From: Calothrix sp. NIES-4101
Lineage (GTDB): Bacteria > Cyanobacteriota > Cyanobacteriia > Cyanobacteriales > Nostocaceae
Length of the DNA: 64,000 bases
Direction of reading: 5' to 3'
NCBI GenBank assembly: GCA_004296455.1
Contig: AP018280.1
Coordinates: 3,844,001-3,908,000 of the forward strand
The translations under genes and the position numbers were made by a program. Below are positions 26,305 through 36,086 of the stretch, piece by piece (position 1 is the first letter of the stretch; each line of letters starts with the position of its first letter). The notes below the pieces were generated by a model that did no database searches, was not told the DNA's origin, and saw only the letters and a program-made list of their open reading frames with translations.

Positions 26305-28092
26305 TTATTTATTAATATTTGTGATAGTAAGTTTAAAACTAACTCGACGATTAATATCTATATCTTGATTTTCTCTTGTTGTGGATGAACTCAGCGATTT
26401 ATTTGCACCTAATCCCTCTGTGGTAATGTTTTCTTGATTTAATCCTCGCGCAATTAAGTAATATTTTATTTGTTCCGCACGTGCTTGACTTAACTGCAAG
26501 TTGTATTGTTCACTTCCGGTAATACTGGTATGTCCAATAATATTAATATTGATGTTTTTCTGCAAATATTTTGCGATGAAGTTACTTTTTTGTAAATTAA
26601 CAATAATTGTTTCTAATTTAGGTTTTTCGCTGGCAATTAAGTCAGTTTTTCCTTCCTGAAATAAAAGTTTTTCACGTTCTATTTCTGCTTGATACTTTTC
26701 CAATTCGCTAATATCTAGATTAGTCAATTTATTTTCTGAAAATTGAGTGATTCCGGGAATAAAACGCCACATGTTACGGGCTTCTAATATCCATTTTTGA
26801 GGTGCTGAACCAATAGCATAGAGAATACCATTACTTTCCACTTTGAGTGAGACTGTTTGAGGTGGTTGCAGTAATGCTTCTGCACGTTTAGTAATAAATT
26901 CAGGTTGTAATGATAGATAAGGTTCCAATTGATGATTAACTATTGCTGGATTTAGATTATTCTGTTTGAGGATTGTGCTGACATCTACAGCCAAAGGGTC
27001 ACGCATTCCAGTAATGATGTATTTGCCACTTTCTTTATGAACTTTAGTAATTGTTATTCCTGGTTCGGAATTGAGTTGTTTCACAAAAGTATTCCATTGC
27101 TGCTGTTCGCGAATTGTTAAAGCAGTCCAAACACATAACCCAAAGGTAATTAATCCAATGAATGTATATGCATATGTATAGTTTGTTTTTGGGGGAACTT
27201 GATAGCGAACTTCAAGGCAATTTTCCAAGTAAGCTTGACTCAGATTAAATGGTTCTGTTTCTCCTTGAAAGTTGTAAAGTTCGTTGTCGAATCGGAGATG
27301 AATTTTTTCTATAGCATCTTGAAATATTAATCTCAGTTCTTGAGGTGCATTACCGCGAATAATACCCGCGATAACTGCTGTTGGCCCTTCTTCTATCCAA
27401 ATTGTCAGTTCGCCAAAATTTAGGGTTTGCAATCGATCGCCAGTTGTGACATTAAACGAGTCGCGCACAAAGTCTTGAATAGCAGTTAGCATTGCTGAGA
27501 CTAAATCAGGGTCTTGTGCTGCTACTTGAGGTGCGACAATATGCTGAAGTAATAATCCTGTATTTTTGTGGATGAGAAATACTTGTTCGACTCGGTAAAC
27601 GAGGGTACGAAGCATCACAACTTCTGCGAAGCTTTTTCCTGTTTGTCGGGCTTCTAGTCGCCATTTAAAGCTTTGAATCGATAAACTATGCTCTAGAGTT
27701 TGATTCAATGATTGAATCATTTCTTCTAATGCAGTGGCGATCGCTCTTCGCGTGGATGGCCCCATAATGGGGAATATAGCGTCTGAAAGCACGTTTAAGT
27801 CTTTTTTGACGGATGCTTCTACCGCTTGCTCGATAGTGGGCACCATTGCTTCCACTAACTGCCGATCTTGGAGCGATCGCAATATTACCGCTTCTGGAAG
27901 GACACGACTAATATCTTCTGGTTTAATTTGCTGATTTTCAATATATTCATATATTTGATGCAGCTTATTCGGTTCTACTCCCAATAATAAAGCGCGAAGT
28001 TCGTCGAGTTCATCTTTGATTTTTTCTTTTGATTCTCGATTATCTACGTTTGGGGATTCTGTGGAAAATCCATTCGTGGAAAATTTAGTCAT
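26305..28092 (-). CDS. Envelope-spanning protein with cytosolic domain, one TM and periplasmic OmpA domain
   Basis: 595 residues, no signal peptide. Residues 1-300 are cytosolic and include a conserved-looking stretch (IHKNTGLLLQHIVAP, then AIQDFVRDSF, FGELTIWIEEGP, AVIAGIIRG) that may be a roadblock/longin-like fold. One transmembrane helix is at about 305-324. Residues 480-593 form an OmpA-type peptidoglycan-binding domain (IIGHTSITGSEQYNLQLSQA, then RGLNQENITTEGLGANKSL and NRRVSF). Such a protein can link the cytosol to the cell wall. It sits between the coiled-coil gene (140 bp upstream) and the GTPase. Confidence 0.8.
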   Translation of the reverse strand: MTKFSTNGFSTESPNVDNRESKEKIKDELDELRALLLGVEPNKLHQIYEYIENQQIKPEDISRVLPEAVILRSLQDRQLVEAMVPTIEQAVEASVKKDLNVLSDAIFPIMGPSTRRAIATALEEMIQSLNQTLEHSLSIQSFKWRLEARQTGKSFAEVVMLRTLVYRVEQVFLIHKNTGLLLQHIVAPQVAAQDPDLVSAMLTAIQDFVRDSFNVTTGDRLQTLNFGELTIWIEEGPTAVIAGIIRGNAPQELRLIFQDAIEKIHLRFDNELYNFQGETEPFNLSQAYLENCLEVRYQVPPKTNYTYAYTFIGLITFGLCVWTALTIREQQQWNTFVKQLNSEPGITITKVHKESGKYIITGMRDPLAVDVSTILKQNNLNPAIVNHQLEPYLSLQPEFITKRAEALLQPPQTVSLKVESNGILYAIGSAPQKWILEARNMWRFIPGITQFSENKLTNLDISELEKYQAEIEREKLLFQEGKTDLIASEKPKLETIIVNLQKSNFIAKYLQKNININIIGHTSITGSEQYNLQLSQARAEQIKYYLIARGLNQENITTEGLGANKSLSSSTTRENQDIDINRRVSFKLTITNINK

Positions 28093-28232
28093 TTACGAAA
28101 TCCCCCAGTCTGCGAGTGAGAATTAAAGCCCATTTGATTTAATACTATGTGTAAAACAATGACTAGTTACTCACAGTATTGTCCCACAAGGAATCTGTAT
28201 AGAAAACTACTTATTACCAGTTATTCTCAAAA

Positions 28233-28835
28233 TTACTGGGAGTTTAAACGAATTGCTAACTCACTTAATAAGTTTGCTAGAGTCGAACGGTCTGTTTTTG
28301 TAGTACGTAGTTCTGCGGCTTCGCGGCGTAATATTTCTAATATTTCCTCATATTTCTGTAATAGATCATCCTGTAAAGTCTTCGACTGATTGAGAATTTG
28401 CTCGCGAATTTCGCGTTGGCTATTACTTACCTGTTCGTCAAATTGAGTTAGTCTCTTTTCTAAAGCTGTGGTGATTTTTTTATTTTCTTCTGCTAGATTC
28501 TGTACACTTTCATCGCGATTATTTTGTTCTTGTTTCATGCGTTCGGATAGCAGTTCTAATTCTTGCTTAATATAGCTTTCAATATTATCCAAACGCTTTT
28601 TATTATCTTCACGTAGGTTAACTAATTCTTTTGACAAGCGTTCTTCTAAACGAGCAAACTTCTTTTCGACATCTCGTAATTGATTGCCAAAGAGAATGTC
28701 TCTAACCTTATCTAAATTGTTGATACCACTTACGTCATAACCGTTGTTGGTTAGTTTACTACTCTGAACTGAAGTTATTTGTGTAGAATCAAGAACATTG
28801 CGATCGTTATCGTATTCCATGTCGGGCGAATGCAT
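28233..28835 (-). CDS. Coiled-coil protein, first gene of GTPase/OmpA cluster
   Basis: 200 residues; an alternative start five codons in (MEYDNDRN) is possible. After a disordered N-terminus, residues 45-170 form a long charged heptad-rich coiled coil (VEKKFARLEERLSKEL, then EDNKKRLDNIESY). The C-terminus (EILRREAAELRTTKTDRSTL, ANLLSELAIRLN) is a short amphipathic helix that could bind a partner. No enzymatic motif is seen. It heads the five-gene minus-strand cluster. I do not recognise a named family. Confidence 0.65.
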   Translation of the reverse strand: MHSPDMEYDNDRNVLDSTQITSVQSSKLTNNGYDVSGINNLDKVRDILFGNQLRDVEKKFARLEERLSKELVNLREDNKKRLDNIESYIKQELELLSERMKQEQNNRDESVQNLAEENKKITTALEKRLTQFDEQVSNSQREIREQILNQSKTLQDDLLQKYEEILEILRREAAELRTTKTDRSTLANLLSELAIRLNSQ

Positions 28836-29195
28836 AATCCCATCCTAATATTTGAGAGAGAGGCTTTATTTCCCAAGCAAATTCTAGCACCTGACAAAAG
28901 CTGAGTATTTTTCTACACAAAATTTTTACACATCAATACAAATTAGGACTTATACTAGGACTCTAAATTTACATAATAAGTACGTAAGTATATAATGATT
29001 CAGTTTCAGTAAAAAAATACAGCAGTTGAGAATTCCGAATACAGCACCAGCAAGACTTAAAATCCAAGGATTTCAGTCAAAAGTGAAATAAATAATTACT
29101 TTATTTATCTTCTGCTCCCACAGCATTGATATTTATAATAATCATCTTGCTAAAGTCGTAATTTAGCTCGACTTAAGATATATCCGCAAGAATAA
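28836..29195. other. Gene-free region upstream of coiled-coil cluster
   Basis: 360 bp between the anion-permease stop and the cluster's first start. It is AT-rich, with no convincing frame, hairpin with T-run or repeat that I could identify. It presumably holds the promoter of the five-gene cluster. Confidence 0.4.
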
Positions 29196-30533
29196 TTACA
29201 GCAGAAATCGGAAAAATACATATAACGCAGAAGTGATGAGTTGTAGCATCATAACTGGAATACCGTAATGTAAAAAGGTTTTGAATGATATCCGTCGTCC
29301 ATGCTGTTCCGAGACACCAGCAGCGACAATGTTTGAGGATGCCCCAACTAATGTGCCATTACCTCCTAATGTTGCACCAAACATCATTGCGTAAAATAAA
29401 GGTAAAACCTGAATCGGTAACTGCCCATCAAAATCAGGTTGGAGAATCTCTGCTGAGACAAATCCAACATTCACAAGATACTGCTTGAGCAGGGGTACCA
29501 TTGCTACTACCAAAGGAATATTGGGAACAACACTTGATAATATTCCAATAAAAAATACTAAAAATATCGAACCGAAGACAATATTTTTGCCTAAAAATAC
29601 CGATAGAATACCAGATAAACTATTAATAACACCCGTTTTTTCTAACCCTCCAATTAATACGAAGATACTCATAAAAAAGATGAGAGTACTCCAGTCAACA
29701 TCGCGGAGAATATTATTCACGGAATCGATCCGACTATGATGTGCAAGCAGCATTGCTAAACCCGCACCCAAAAGAGCAACAGCAGCAGGTGAAAGCTTTA
29801 CCGGTAATTGTTCTCCAATCACAAAAAATAACAAAACTAAACCAACAATTACAGCACCTAATGTTAAAACTCGCGGATGATTAATTTGGGGATGAGGTAA
29901 TTCTTCCAAGCTTGCCAGTTTTGTTTGCCAAATTTTCCGAAATAAAATTGGTAAAATAGCAACAACTGTAATTACTGAAATTACACCCCCTAAACTCAAA
30001 CGGACTAGATAATCGGTAAAACTTAAATTAATGGCATCTCCAACAATAAAAGTTGCAGGATCACCAACAATTGTCAACAACCCCGAACTATTAGCAACAA
30101 AGACTAACAATATTAATAATGGGACAAAATTTACCCCTAATTCTTCCGCCATTGGGGGAATGAGAGGAGCGATTAACATTACAGTTGTGGCATTTGGTAA
30201 AACAGCACAAATAGGAGTTGTAATTGCCACAATCCCTAATAACAAACGCTTACCTTCACCTTTAGCGAGAATCACTAATTGCGTAGCTAAATAATCAAAA
30301 ATTTTAGTCGGTTCAAAAGCTCTAACCAGAACCATGACTCCAAAAAACAATGCCAAAGTACCGTGACTTTTGCCAATGTAACCCACAGCATCTGACAAAG
30401 TCATGACATTAGTAAATACAAGTAACAATGCGCCTAATAAAGCGGCGATTGTTAAATGTATCCATTCAGTCATGATTAAAAATATGACACAAGTAAACGT
30501 AATAATGCTAACTAGTGCTTGCCAATTCTCCAC
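29196..30533 (-). CDS. ArsB/NhaD family ion transporter
   Basis: 445 residues with about 11-12 hydrophobic helices, of the ion-transporter superfamily that includes ArsB, NhaD and SLC13. Diagnostic stretches are AVLPNATTVMLIAPL, VFVANSSGLLTIVGDPATFIVGD and, in the second half, MMFGATLGGNGTLVGASSN, the paired re-entrant loops of this fold. The substrate (sodium/proton, arsenite or a dicarboxylate) cannot be told from sequence alone. No arsR or arsC is adjacent, so an arsenic role is not supported. It is monocistronic. Confidence 0.8.
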   Translation of the reverse strand: MENWQALVSIITFTCVIFLIMTEWIHLTIAALLGALLLVFTNVMTLSDAVGYIGKSHGTLALFFGVMVLVRAFEPTKIFDYLATQLVILAKGEGKRLLLGIVAITTPICAVLPNATTVMLIAPLIPPMAEELGVNFVPLLILLVFVANSSGLLTIVGDPATFIVGDAINLSFTDYLVRLSLGGVISVITVVAILPILFRKIWQTKLASLEELPHPQINHPRVLTLGAVIVGLVLLFFVIGEQLPVKLSPAAVALLGAGLAMLLAHHSRIDSVNNILRDVDWSTLIFFMSIFVLIGGLEKTGVINSLSGILSVFLGKNIVFGSIFLVFFIGILSSVVPNIPLVVAMVPLLKQYLVNVGFVSAEILQPDFDGQLPIQVLPLFYAMMFGATLGGNGTLVGASSNIVAAGVSEQHGRRISFKTFLHYGIPVMMLQLITSALYVFFRFLL

Positions 30534-30743
30534 AGAAAACCCCTAATAAAAAATCTGAATTTGCACTTCATGAAATCGAGAAACTTACAACATTAAAGTC
30601 ATTCACATTTTTTGAATTCTCATTGTTTCTCCATAGTCTTAGATATTAGCCGAAATAAAACCACTGAGTCTATGTAGTGAAATTACATTATCTCTCAGAG
30701 AATAAAATATTTATTTTTTCTTTAGTTTTTTGGCGCGATCGCA

Positions 30744-31580
30744 TTACTCATCTTGGGTAAAGTTATATTCGAGAAAATTGAGGGCATAGTTGCGGAGTTC
30801 ATAATACTCTTTTGAGTTTCGCATAGCTGCGCGATCGCGTGGGTGCGGGAAGGGTACTTCTAATATCTCACCTATAGTTGCATGTGGTCCATTTGTCATT
30901 AAAATAATGCGATCGGACATATAAATTGCCTCATCAACATCATGAGTAATCATCATTACAGCTTGGCGATGGTTTTCCCAAATATCTAGTACTTGACGCT
31001 GTAATTTGCCACGAGTTAATGCATCTAATGCGCCAAATGGTTCATCCATTAATAGCATTTTGGGACGAATTGCCAAAGCACGAGCAATACCCACACGTTG
31101 CTTCATCCCTCCGGAAATTTCATCGGGATATTTGTCAGCAGCCGCATTTAAATTTACCATTGCTAAATGCTCATTCACAATACTAATTTTTTCGGGACGA
31201 GTGGCATTTTTTAACACTTCATCTACCGCCAAACGAATATTTTCTCTTACAGTTAACCAAGGTAATAAAGAATAGTGTTGAAATACCATCATTCTTTCAG
31301 CACCAGGTTTACGAATTTCTTGACCATCAAGTTGCACTGAGCCTGAAGTTGCTTTTTCTAAACCTGCAACTATTTTTAATAGTGTTGATTTACCGCACCC
31401 AGAATGTCCAATTACAGAGATAAATTCGTCTGCACCGATGCTAAGATTGACATTATGTAAAACTGTAAACTCACTACCATCTTTCTTACTGTAAGACTTA
31501 GATAAATTACGAACTTCCAAAAAACCATTATTCATAACACTTTGCTCTTGGTCATAATTGTGGTTAATAGTAGATTTCAT
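30744..31580 (-). CDS. Nitrate/bicarbonate-type ABC transporter ATPase
   Basis: 278 residues with Walker A GHSGCGKSTLL, signature SGGMKQRVGIARALA, Walker B MLLMDEPFGALDAL and the switch histidine in MMITHDVDEAIYMSD. It resembles the single-domain NrtD/CmpD/SsuB/TauB ATPases. It is the last gene of an operon (permease, binding protein, ATPase), 80 bp after the binding protein. Nitrate systems in cyanobacteria normally have two ATPases (NrtC and NrtD); the NrtC-type fused partner is absent here, which argues against a standard nrtABCD operon. Confidence 0.9.
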   Translation of the reverse strand: MKSTINHNYDQEQSVMNNGFLEVRNLSKSYSKKDGSEFTVLHNVNLSIGADEFISVIGHSGCGKSTLLKIVAGLEKATSGSVQLDGQEIRKPGAERMMVFQHYSLLPWLTVRENIRLAVDEVLKNATRPEKISIVNEHLAMVNLNAAADKYPDEISGGMKQRVGIARALAIRPKMLLMDEPFGALDALTRGKLQRQVLDIWENHRQAVMMITHDVDEAIYMSDRIILMTNGPHATIGEILEVPFPHPRDRAAMRNSKEYYELRNYALNFLEYNFTQDE

Positions 31581-31660
31581 TGTCTAATTTCTCCTGATTG
31601 TAAATAGAGTTGAGCGAAATAGAGGCAACACTAAGCGCCAAATACAAGAAACATATAAAG

Positions 31661-33073
31661 CTAAGACAAAAAGAAAGATTTGGGATGGTTTGCCCGAATT
31701 GAAAAACTCTTGAGATAACCAATAGGATCACTAGGATCAAAGGCTTTTTGATCAATAAATAAATCAGCACTAGCAATCTTGTAATCTTCTGTTGGTGATT
31801 TAATTCCCATCTCTGCCGCTATTTCACGGTAAAGGTCAGTGCGCCAAGCTTTTTTTGCTAATTCTTCCGCATTCTTCGGAAATTCTTTGTTTTGTCCCCA
31901 TCGAGTTGCTTGAGTCATTAACCACAAACTTTCAGATTGCCAAAGAAACGTAGAATGGTCATTAGGAATACCCGCTAAATTAGTGGGTAAATCAAAAAAG
32001 ATTGTGGTTTCCGGTAAATTGACTATCCGATTTTTCCCATCAAAACCACCATAATTATAGTCACCAACAATACCCGGATGAGTTAACTTTGGTTTTGCAC
32101 CTGTAAACGAACGACTGGAAATAATTTTGACAACTTCTTCACGATTTTTAGGGTTACTACAATATTGACAAGCTTCAATCATTGCCTTCACTAAAGACCT
32201 ATAAGTTTTCGGATTTTCATCTATAAATGACTCCATTACTGCTAATAATCTATCTGGGTGTCCCTCCCAAATTTCTCGCCCTTGAGCAAAGGTAAAACCA
32301 ATATTTTCATTACCAGAAATAGCTCGAGTATTCCAAGGTTCCGCAACCATATAACCTTGGGTTGAACCTATTCGCATGTTTACAACCATCTGCGGTGGGG
32401 GAATAATAATAATCCGAAATTCTTGATCAGGAAACATTCCTGCCGCCGCCGCTAAATAACGAACAAAATACTCGTAAATCGCTGAACTGAGAACTACTGC
32501 CCAAATACGATTTTCGGAGGGCAATTTCTGGAAATATTTACGAAAATCATGCCCAAAAGTTTCTAAATCACCATTATATTCGCGCCACGGACGTAAACCA
32601 GCTTCCCACATTGCCTTATTCATTGTTAAAGCATTCCCATGACGGTGAATAGTCATTGCTGCACACAATGGAGCATGACGCGCACCCTCCGCACCTGTAC
32701 GGGCATTTGTAACTGCACCACAAACTACAGGTGAAGCATCTAAGCGTCCAAAAATAATACCGTCCCGTGACGTTCCCCAACTGGCTTCCCGACTGAGGGT
32801 GACGTTTAAACCATACTTACGAAAAAATCCTTTTTCCCAGGCTACGGCAAAGGGAGCACAGTCGTTGACGGGGACATAACCAATAGTAAGATTTGGTTTT
32901 TCGAGGGTTTTGGGGTTGACAACTCGTTCGATTTCTAATGCTTGTTGAGAAAGATTTTGGGGGGCACGGTTGGCATTGATAGCACAGGAAGATAGGGCTG
33001 TGCCTGCGGTTGCCACTCCCAATCCTTTGATAAATTCGCGTCGCGTCCAGATATTTTTATTTGTATGACTCAT
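31661..33073 (-). CDS. NrtA/CmpA-family substrate-binding lipoprotein
   Basis: 470 residues. The N-terminus carries a twin-arginine signal (RREFIKGLGVATAG) followed by a lipobox (TALSSC), so it is exported folded and lipid-anchored. The fold is the NMT1/NrtA-type binding protein (TIGYVPVNDCAPFAVAWEKG, FFRKYGLNVTLSREASWGTSRD). This group binds nitrate, bicarbonate, sulfonates or other small molecules; the substrate here cannot be fixed by reading alone. It lies between permease and ATPase, an order that differs from the usual binding-protein-first layout. Confidence 0.88.
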   Translation of the reverse strand: MSHTNKNIWTRREFIKGLGVATAGTALSSCAINANRAPQNLSQQALEIERVVNPKTLEKPNLTIGYVPVNDCAPFAVAWEKGFFRKYGLNVTLSREASWGTSRDGIIFGRLDASPVVCGAVTNARTGAEGARHAPLCAAMTIHRHGNALTMNKAMWEAGLRPWREYNGDLETFGHDFRKYFQKLPSENRIWAVVLSSAIYEYFVRYLAAAAGMFPDQEFRIIIIPPPQMVVNMRIGSTQGYMVAEPWNTRAISGNENIGFTFAQGREIWEGHPDRLLAVMESFIDENPKTYRSLVKAMIEACQYCSNPKNREEVVKIISSRSFTGAKPKLTHPGIVGDYNYGGFDGKNRIVNLPETTIFFDLPTNLAGIPNDHSTFLWQSESLWLMTQATRWGQNKEFPKNAEELAKKAWRTDLYREIAAEMGIKSPTEDYKIASADLFIDQKAFDPSDPIGYLKSFSIRANHPKSFFLS

Positions 33074-33251
33074 CGTTGTGTATGGGAGGAGAGAATAGCA
33101 ATAATCAGGTTAGTTTGATCTAGAAATTTTTATCTAGAAAAGCTAACCACAAACTGTTACCTTAAGAGAGTTTAATCAATCACTAAAATGTGAAATGCAA
33201 TCAATTAAAATAAGAGCTTGATTGCCTGATTAATATACTCATCACGACTCA

Positions 33252-34091
33252 TTATTTACGATGAGTAACTAATGTTTGAATTTTGCCAACTCCATAGTCA
33301 AGCAATAGCCCAGTTAAACCAATTATCAATACAGCAAGAAAAACTGAATTTAGGTTTAGACGACTCCATTCATCCCATACAAAAAAACCGATCCCAATGC
33401 CACCTGTCAGCATTTCTACAGCAACAATTACTAACCAAGCGATACCCAAACTAATTCGCAAACCTGTAAAAATATAAGGCAAGCTTGCAGGCAAAATAAT
33501 CTTACTAATTTGCCTCCACTTAGGCATTTCCAAGACTCGTGCAACGTCTAAATAATCTCTATTAACACTGGATACTCCCAAAGCAGTATTAATAATGGTG
33601 GGCCATAGTGACGTAATAAATATCACAAAAATAGCCGATGGGTCTGCCAACTTAAAAATAGCCAGGGAAATAGGAAGCCAAGCAAGTGGTGAGACAGGTT
33701 TGAAAATTTGAATGACAGGGTTGAGCGCCATCATTGCTTGCTTAGACATACCAACTAAAAAGCCGAGGGGAATTGCCACTAAAGCGCCAAGGGAGAAGCC
33801 AATTAATACACGACGGAGACTTGCGAATAGCAGCCAACCAATCCCCAAATTGCCGGGACCACGTTGGAAAAAAGGATTAAGAATATAGTCAAGATTTGCG
33901 ATAAGTGCTTCTGCGGGGGTGGGCATTAATTCTGGATTGGCGATCGCAATTAGCCACCACAATAAAATTACACCCAAAAAACCCGCACAAGGCAATAAAA
34001 AGCGATCGCGCAAAATGATTAGTTTGGTACGCCGCCAAATAGCCTGACTAGCAGCTGTAGCTACAGCCGCCAAATTCAATTGAAATATCAT
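33252..34091 (-). CDS. Nitrate/bicarbonate-type ABC transporter permease
   Basis: 279 residues with six predicted helices and the BPD_transp_1 EAA loop (ARVLEMPKWRQISKIILPAS). It resembles NrtB/CmpB/TauC. The opening helices (FLLPCAGFLGVILLWWLIAI) are typical. It is the first gene of the operon, preceded by about 500 bp without genes that contain a structured-looking leader. The gap to the binding-protein gene is 178 bp. Confidence 0.9.
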   Translation of the reverse strand: MIFQLNLAAVATAASQAIWRRTKLIILRDRFLLPCAGFLGVILLWWLIAIANPELMPTPAEALIANLDYILNPFFQRGPGNLGIGWLLFASLRRVLIGFSLGALVAIPLGFLVGMSKQAMMALNPVIQIFKPVSPLAWLPISLAIFKLADPSAIFVIFITSLWPTIINTALGVSSVNRDYLDVARVLEMPKWRQISKIILPASLPYIFTGLRISLGIAWLVIVAVEMLTGGIGIGFFVWDEWSRLNLNSVFLAVLIIGLTGLLLDYGVGKIQTLVTHRK

Positions 34092-34189
34092 TATTATGCA
34101 ACCTCAGCAGTGCTTAATTGCAGGTATAAAATCCGAGCAGTACCAGCCAAGGATACCGACAAGATTGCAAGGTTAAAAATGCTATCTTT

Positions 34190-34290
34190 TCAGTTTCCTC
34201 TCAATGCCGACGAAGTTAGCTGACGGGCTAGGGCTGAGAGATGCCCCTCTCTAGAGAGTGATGAGTCCTGGTAATTGAGTGCTGAGTGCA
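34190..34290 (-). promoter_or_regulatory. Candidate structured 5' leader of ABC operon
   Basis: Read on the minus strand, this block 100-200 bases upstream of the permease ATG has nested complementarity: a stem CTCTCA/TGAGAG (plus-strand 34197-34203 with 34235-34241), an inner GCC/GGC-bounded arm (34206-34228), and the palindrome CTCTCTAGAGAG (34247-34258). The region is unusually G+C-rich for its surroundings. I could not match it to a riboswitch class I know (SAM, cobalamin, guanidine, TPP). The remainder of 34092-34592 shows nothing else. Confidence 0.4.
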
Positions 34291-34592
34291 TCAGTCCAAC
34301 AATATTCACAACTCCTAACTGTTCAAGAGATACGCCCCAAAAATTGGTTCCTCCGTTCCAGTAACTTAAAACTTACTTCATGCTGATTACAAGAATTAAA
34401 AGTTACTGAATTAGGCTGACTTACTCTGACCTGAACCGTTAGTCTAACATTACTTCAGTATTTATTTCATCTACTATAAGTATTTATTATAGTATTTATT
34501 TTACCAATTGATAATACTCTTACAAATATATCGCTTTAGATAGGTGAAATATATTTGCTTTTCTGTCATGTTAAGGTTTGCTGCAATTACAT

Positions 34593-35270
34593 TCACTCAT
34601 CGTAATTTACTCTTTTAAGTGCATCTTCTGCGGCAGCTTTCTCTGCTTCTTTCTTATTCTTTCCTTTCCCAGTTCCGTATGATTTTTCACCAACATATAC
34701 TGTCGCTAAAAATTCTGGTGCGTGTAAAGAACCTCCAGTTTGAACTGTTACATATTTAGGGGGAGTTGGGGTAATGTTACGCTGCACCCATTCTTGAAAG
34801 CGATTTTTGGAATCTACAGTAGAACGCGATAAAACTACACTTTCGGGAACTGAATCAAACAATGGCTCAATAATCTTTCTGACTGCTTCTATATTTGAAT
34901 TATGATCAAGGTAGTAAGCAGCGACTACTGCTTCAAATGTACTACTAAGAAGGTTTTCATTTTGAAAACCACCTTCACGAATTGCACCTTTACCTAAGCG
35001 CATTCTCATATCTAAACCAACTTCTATGGCAAATTTGGCAAGTTGTTTCTCATCAACTAATGCTGAACGTCTCCGAGTCAATTCGTCTTCACTTTTTTCT
35101 GGATAGCGGTGAAACAAGTAATTTCCACTCAAGTAATTTAATAAAGCATCTCCAAGAAATTCTAAACGTTCATTATGTTCTCCTTCATGGGGATTTTCAT
35201 GGATATAGGAACGGTGAGTCAGTGCAGAACGTAATAATTTTTCGTCCTTTAATTGTAGAAGTTTATGCAT
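34593..35270 (-). CDS. rnc: Ribonuclease III
   Basis: 225 residues. The RNase III domain has the signature NERLEFLGDALL (metal-binding Glu and Asp) with later ENLLSSTFEAVVAAYYLD (second Glu). The C-terminal double-stranded-RNA-binding domain spans about 150-220 (FQEWVQRNITPTPPKYVT, GTGKGKNKKEAEKAAAEDAL). It processes rRNA and other structured RNA. The start MHKLLQLKDEKLL is the only reasonable one. Cyanobacteria often have two or more RNase III-type genes; this is the full-length kind. Confidence 0.95.
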   Translation of the reverse strand: MHKLLQLKDEKLLRSALTHRSYIHENPHEGEHNERLEFLGDALLNYLSGNYLFHRYPEKSEDELTRRRSALVDEKQLAKFAIEVGLDMRMRLGKGAIREGGFQNENLLSSTFEAVVAAYYLDHNSNIEAVRKIIEPLFDSVPESVVLSRSTVDSKNRFQEWVQRNITPTPPKYVTVQTGGSLHAPEFLATVYVGEKSYGTGKGKNKKEAEKAAAEDALKRVNYDE

Positions 35271-35411
35271 TTCAATCTTGAATATTTTTCAGCTTTTAGG
35301 TTCACTATTAGGGACTAATTTCAGTGAGAACATCCTAATTTTTTAAAAAATATTAGGTAGATAGACTAACTCGTATTATTCTGTAAGAGCAGTGTAATAT
35401 ATACAAGCACA

Positions 35412-35877
35412 GTGAGTAAAAAAATTTACCTTGCTAACCCCTATGGATTCTCCCGACAGCAAAAAGCTTTGCTACTTCCTCCCATTATTTAGTAAGTTAC
35501 AGTCTTTAGGTATAGAAGTTTGGGAGCCATTTGAGCGTAACAATCAAGTGGATTTCTCGAAAACTGGTTGGGCTTATAAGGTGTCTCAAGCAGATGTCAA
35601 CGATGTCAAAAATTGTGATGGTATATTTGCCATAGTTAATGGTACGCCACCAGATGAAGGTGTGATGATTGAATTAGGTATAGCTCTCGCACTCAATAAA
35701 GCAATTTTTCTGTTTCGCGATGACTTTCGTCGCTGTACCGATAGCGAATACTATCCATTGAATTTGATGCTATTTGCTGGTTTACCAGAAGCCAATTGGC
35801 AAGATTATTACTACACCAAGGTTGAGGATATTGATTCTCCATCTAAAGCTCTATACAAGTGGCTATACAGTAATTAG
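35412..35877 (+). pseudogene. Nucleoside 2-deoxyribosyltransferase, +1 frameshifted
   Basis: The gene begins GTG 35412 in one frame (SKKIYLANPYGFSRQQKALL, then LPPII) and hits TAG at 35490-35492. The rest continues in the +1 frame (SKLQSLGIEVWEPFERNN to 35877) with the family motifs DVKNCDGIFAIVNGTPPDEG (catalytic region) and EYYPLNLMLFAGLP. Dropping one T at ATT-T-AGT joins the two perfectly. So it is either a one-base insertion (pseudogene or sequencing error) or a +1 recoding event at the stop. The enzyme would exchange or hydrolyse nucleoside bases. A TTG in the second frame at 35431 would give a protein lacking the N-terminal strand. Confidence 0.75.
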
Positions 35878-36086
35878 TGTAGAACTCTTTGTCACAACTA
35901 TCTTGAAAGTAAGCGCGATCATAATAACCCTGGGGAATATTCTACTTTTCCGAGTTGTATTTATTTAATTCAGATTCCTTAGTTTTTAACTTTACTTATA
36001 TTCCAACACCAAACGCAAGCGTTATGGTGCGAGACTTACAGCAAGAATGCTATGCTAACAGTCGATAAGATAAATCGTTTATAACC

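Noticed and set aside
29196-30533. Arsenite efflux operon
   Set aside because: ArsB/NhaD-type transporter only; no arsR or arsC neighbours.
34190-34290. Known riboswitch class for the ABC operon leader
   Set aside because: Compared by eye with SAM-I, cobalamin, guanidine-I, TPP and glycine cores; none matched.
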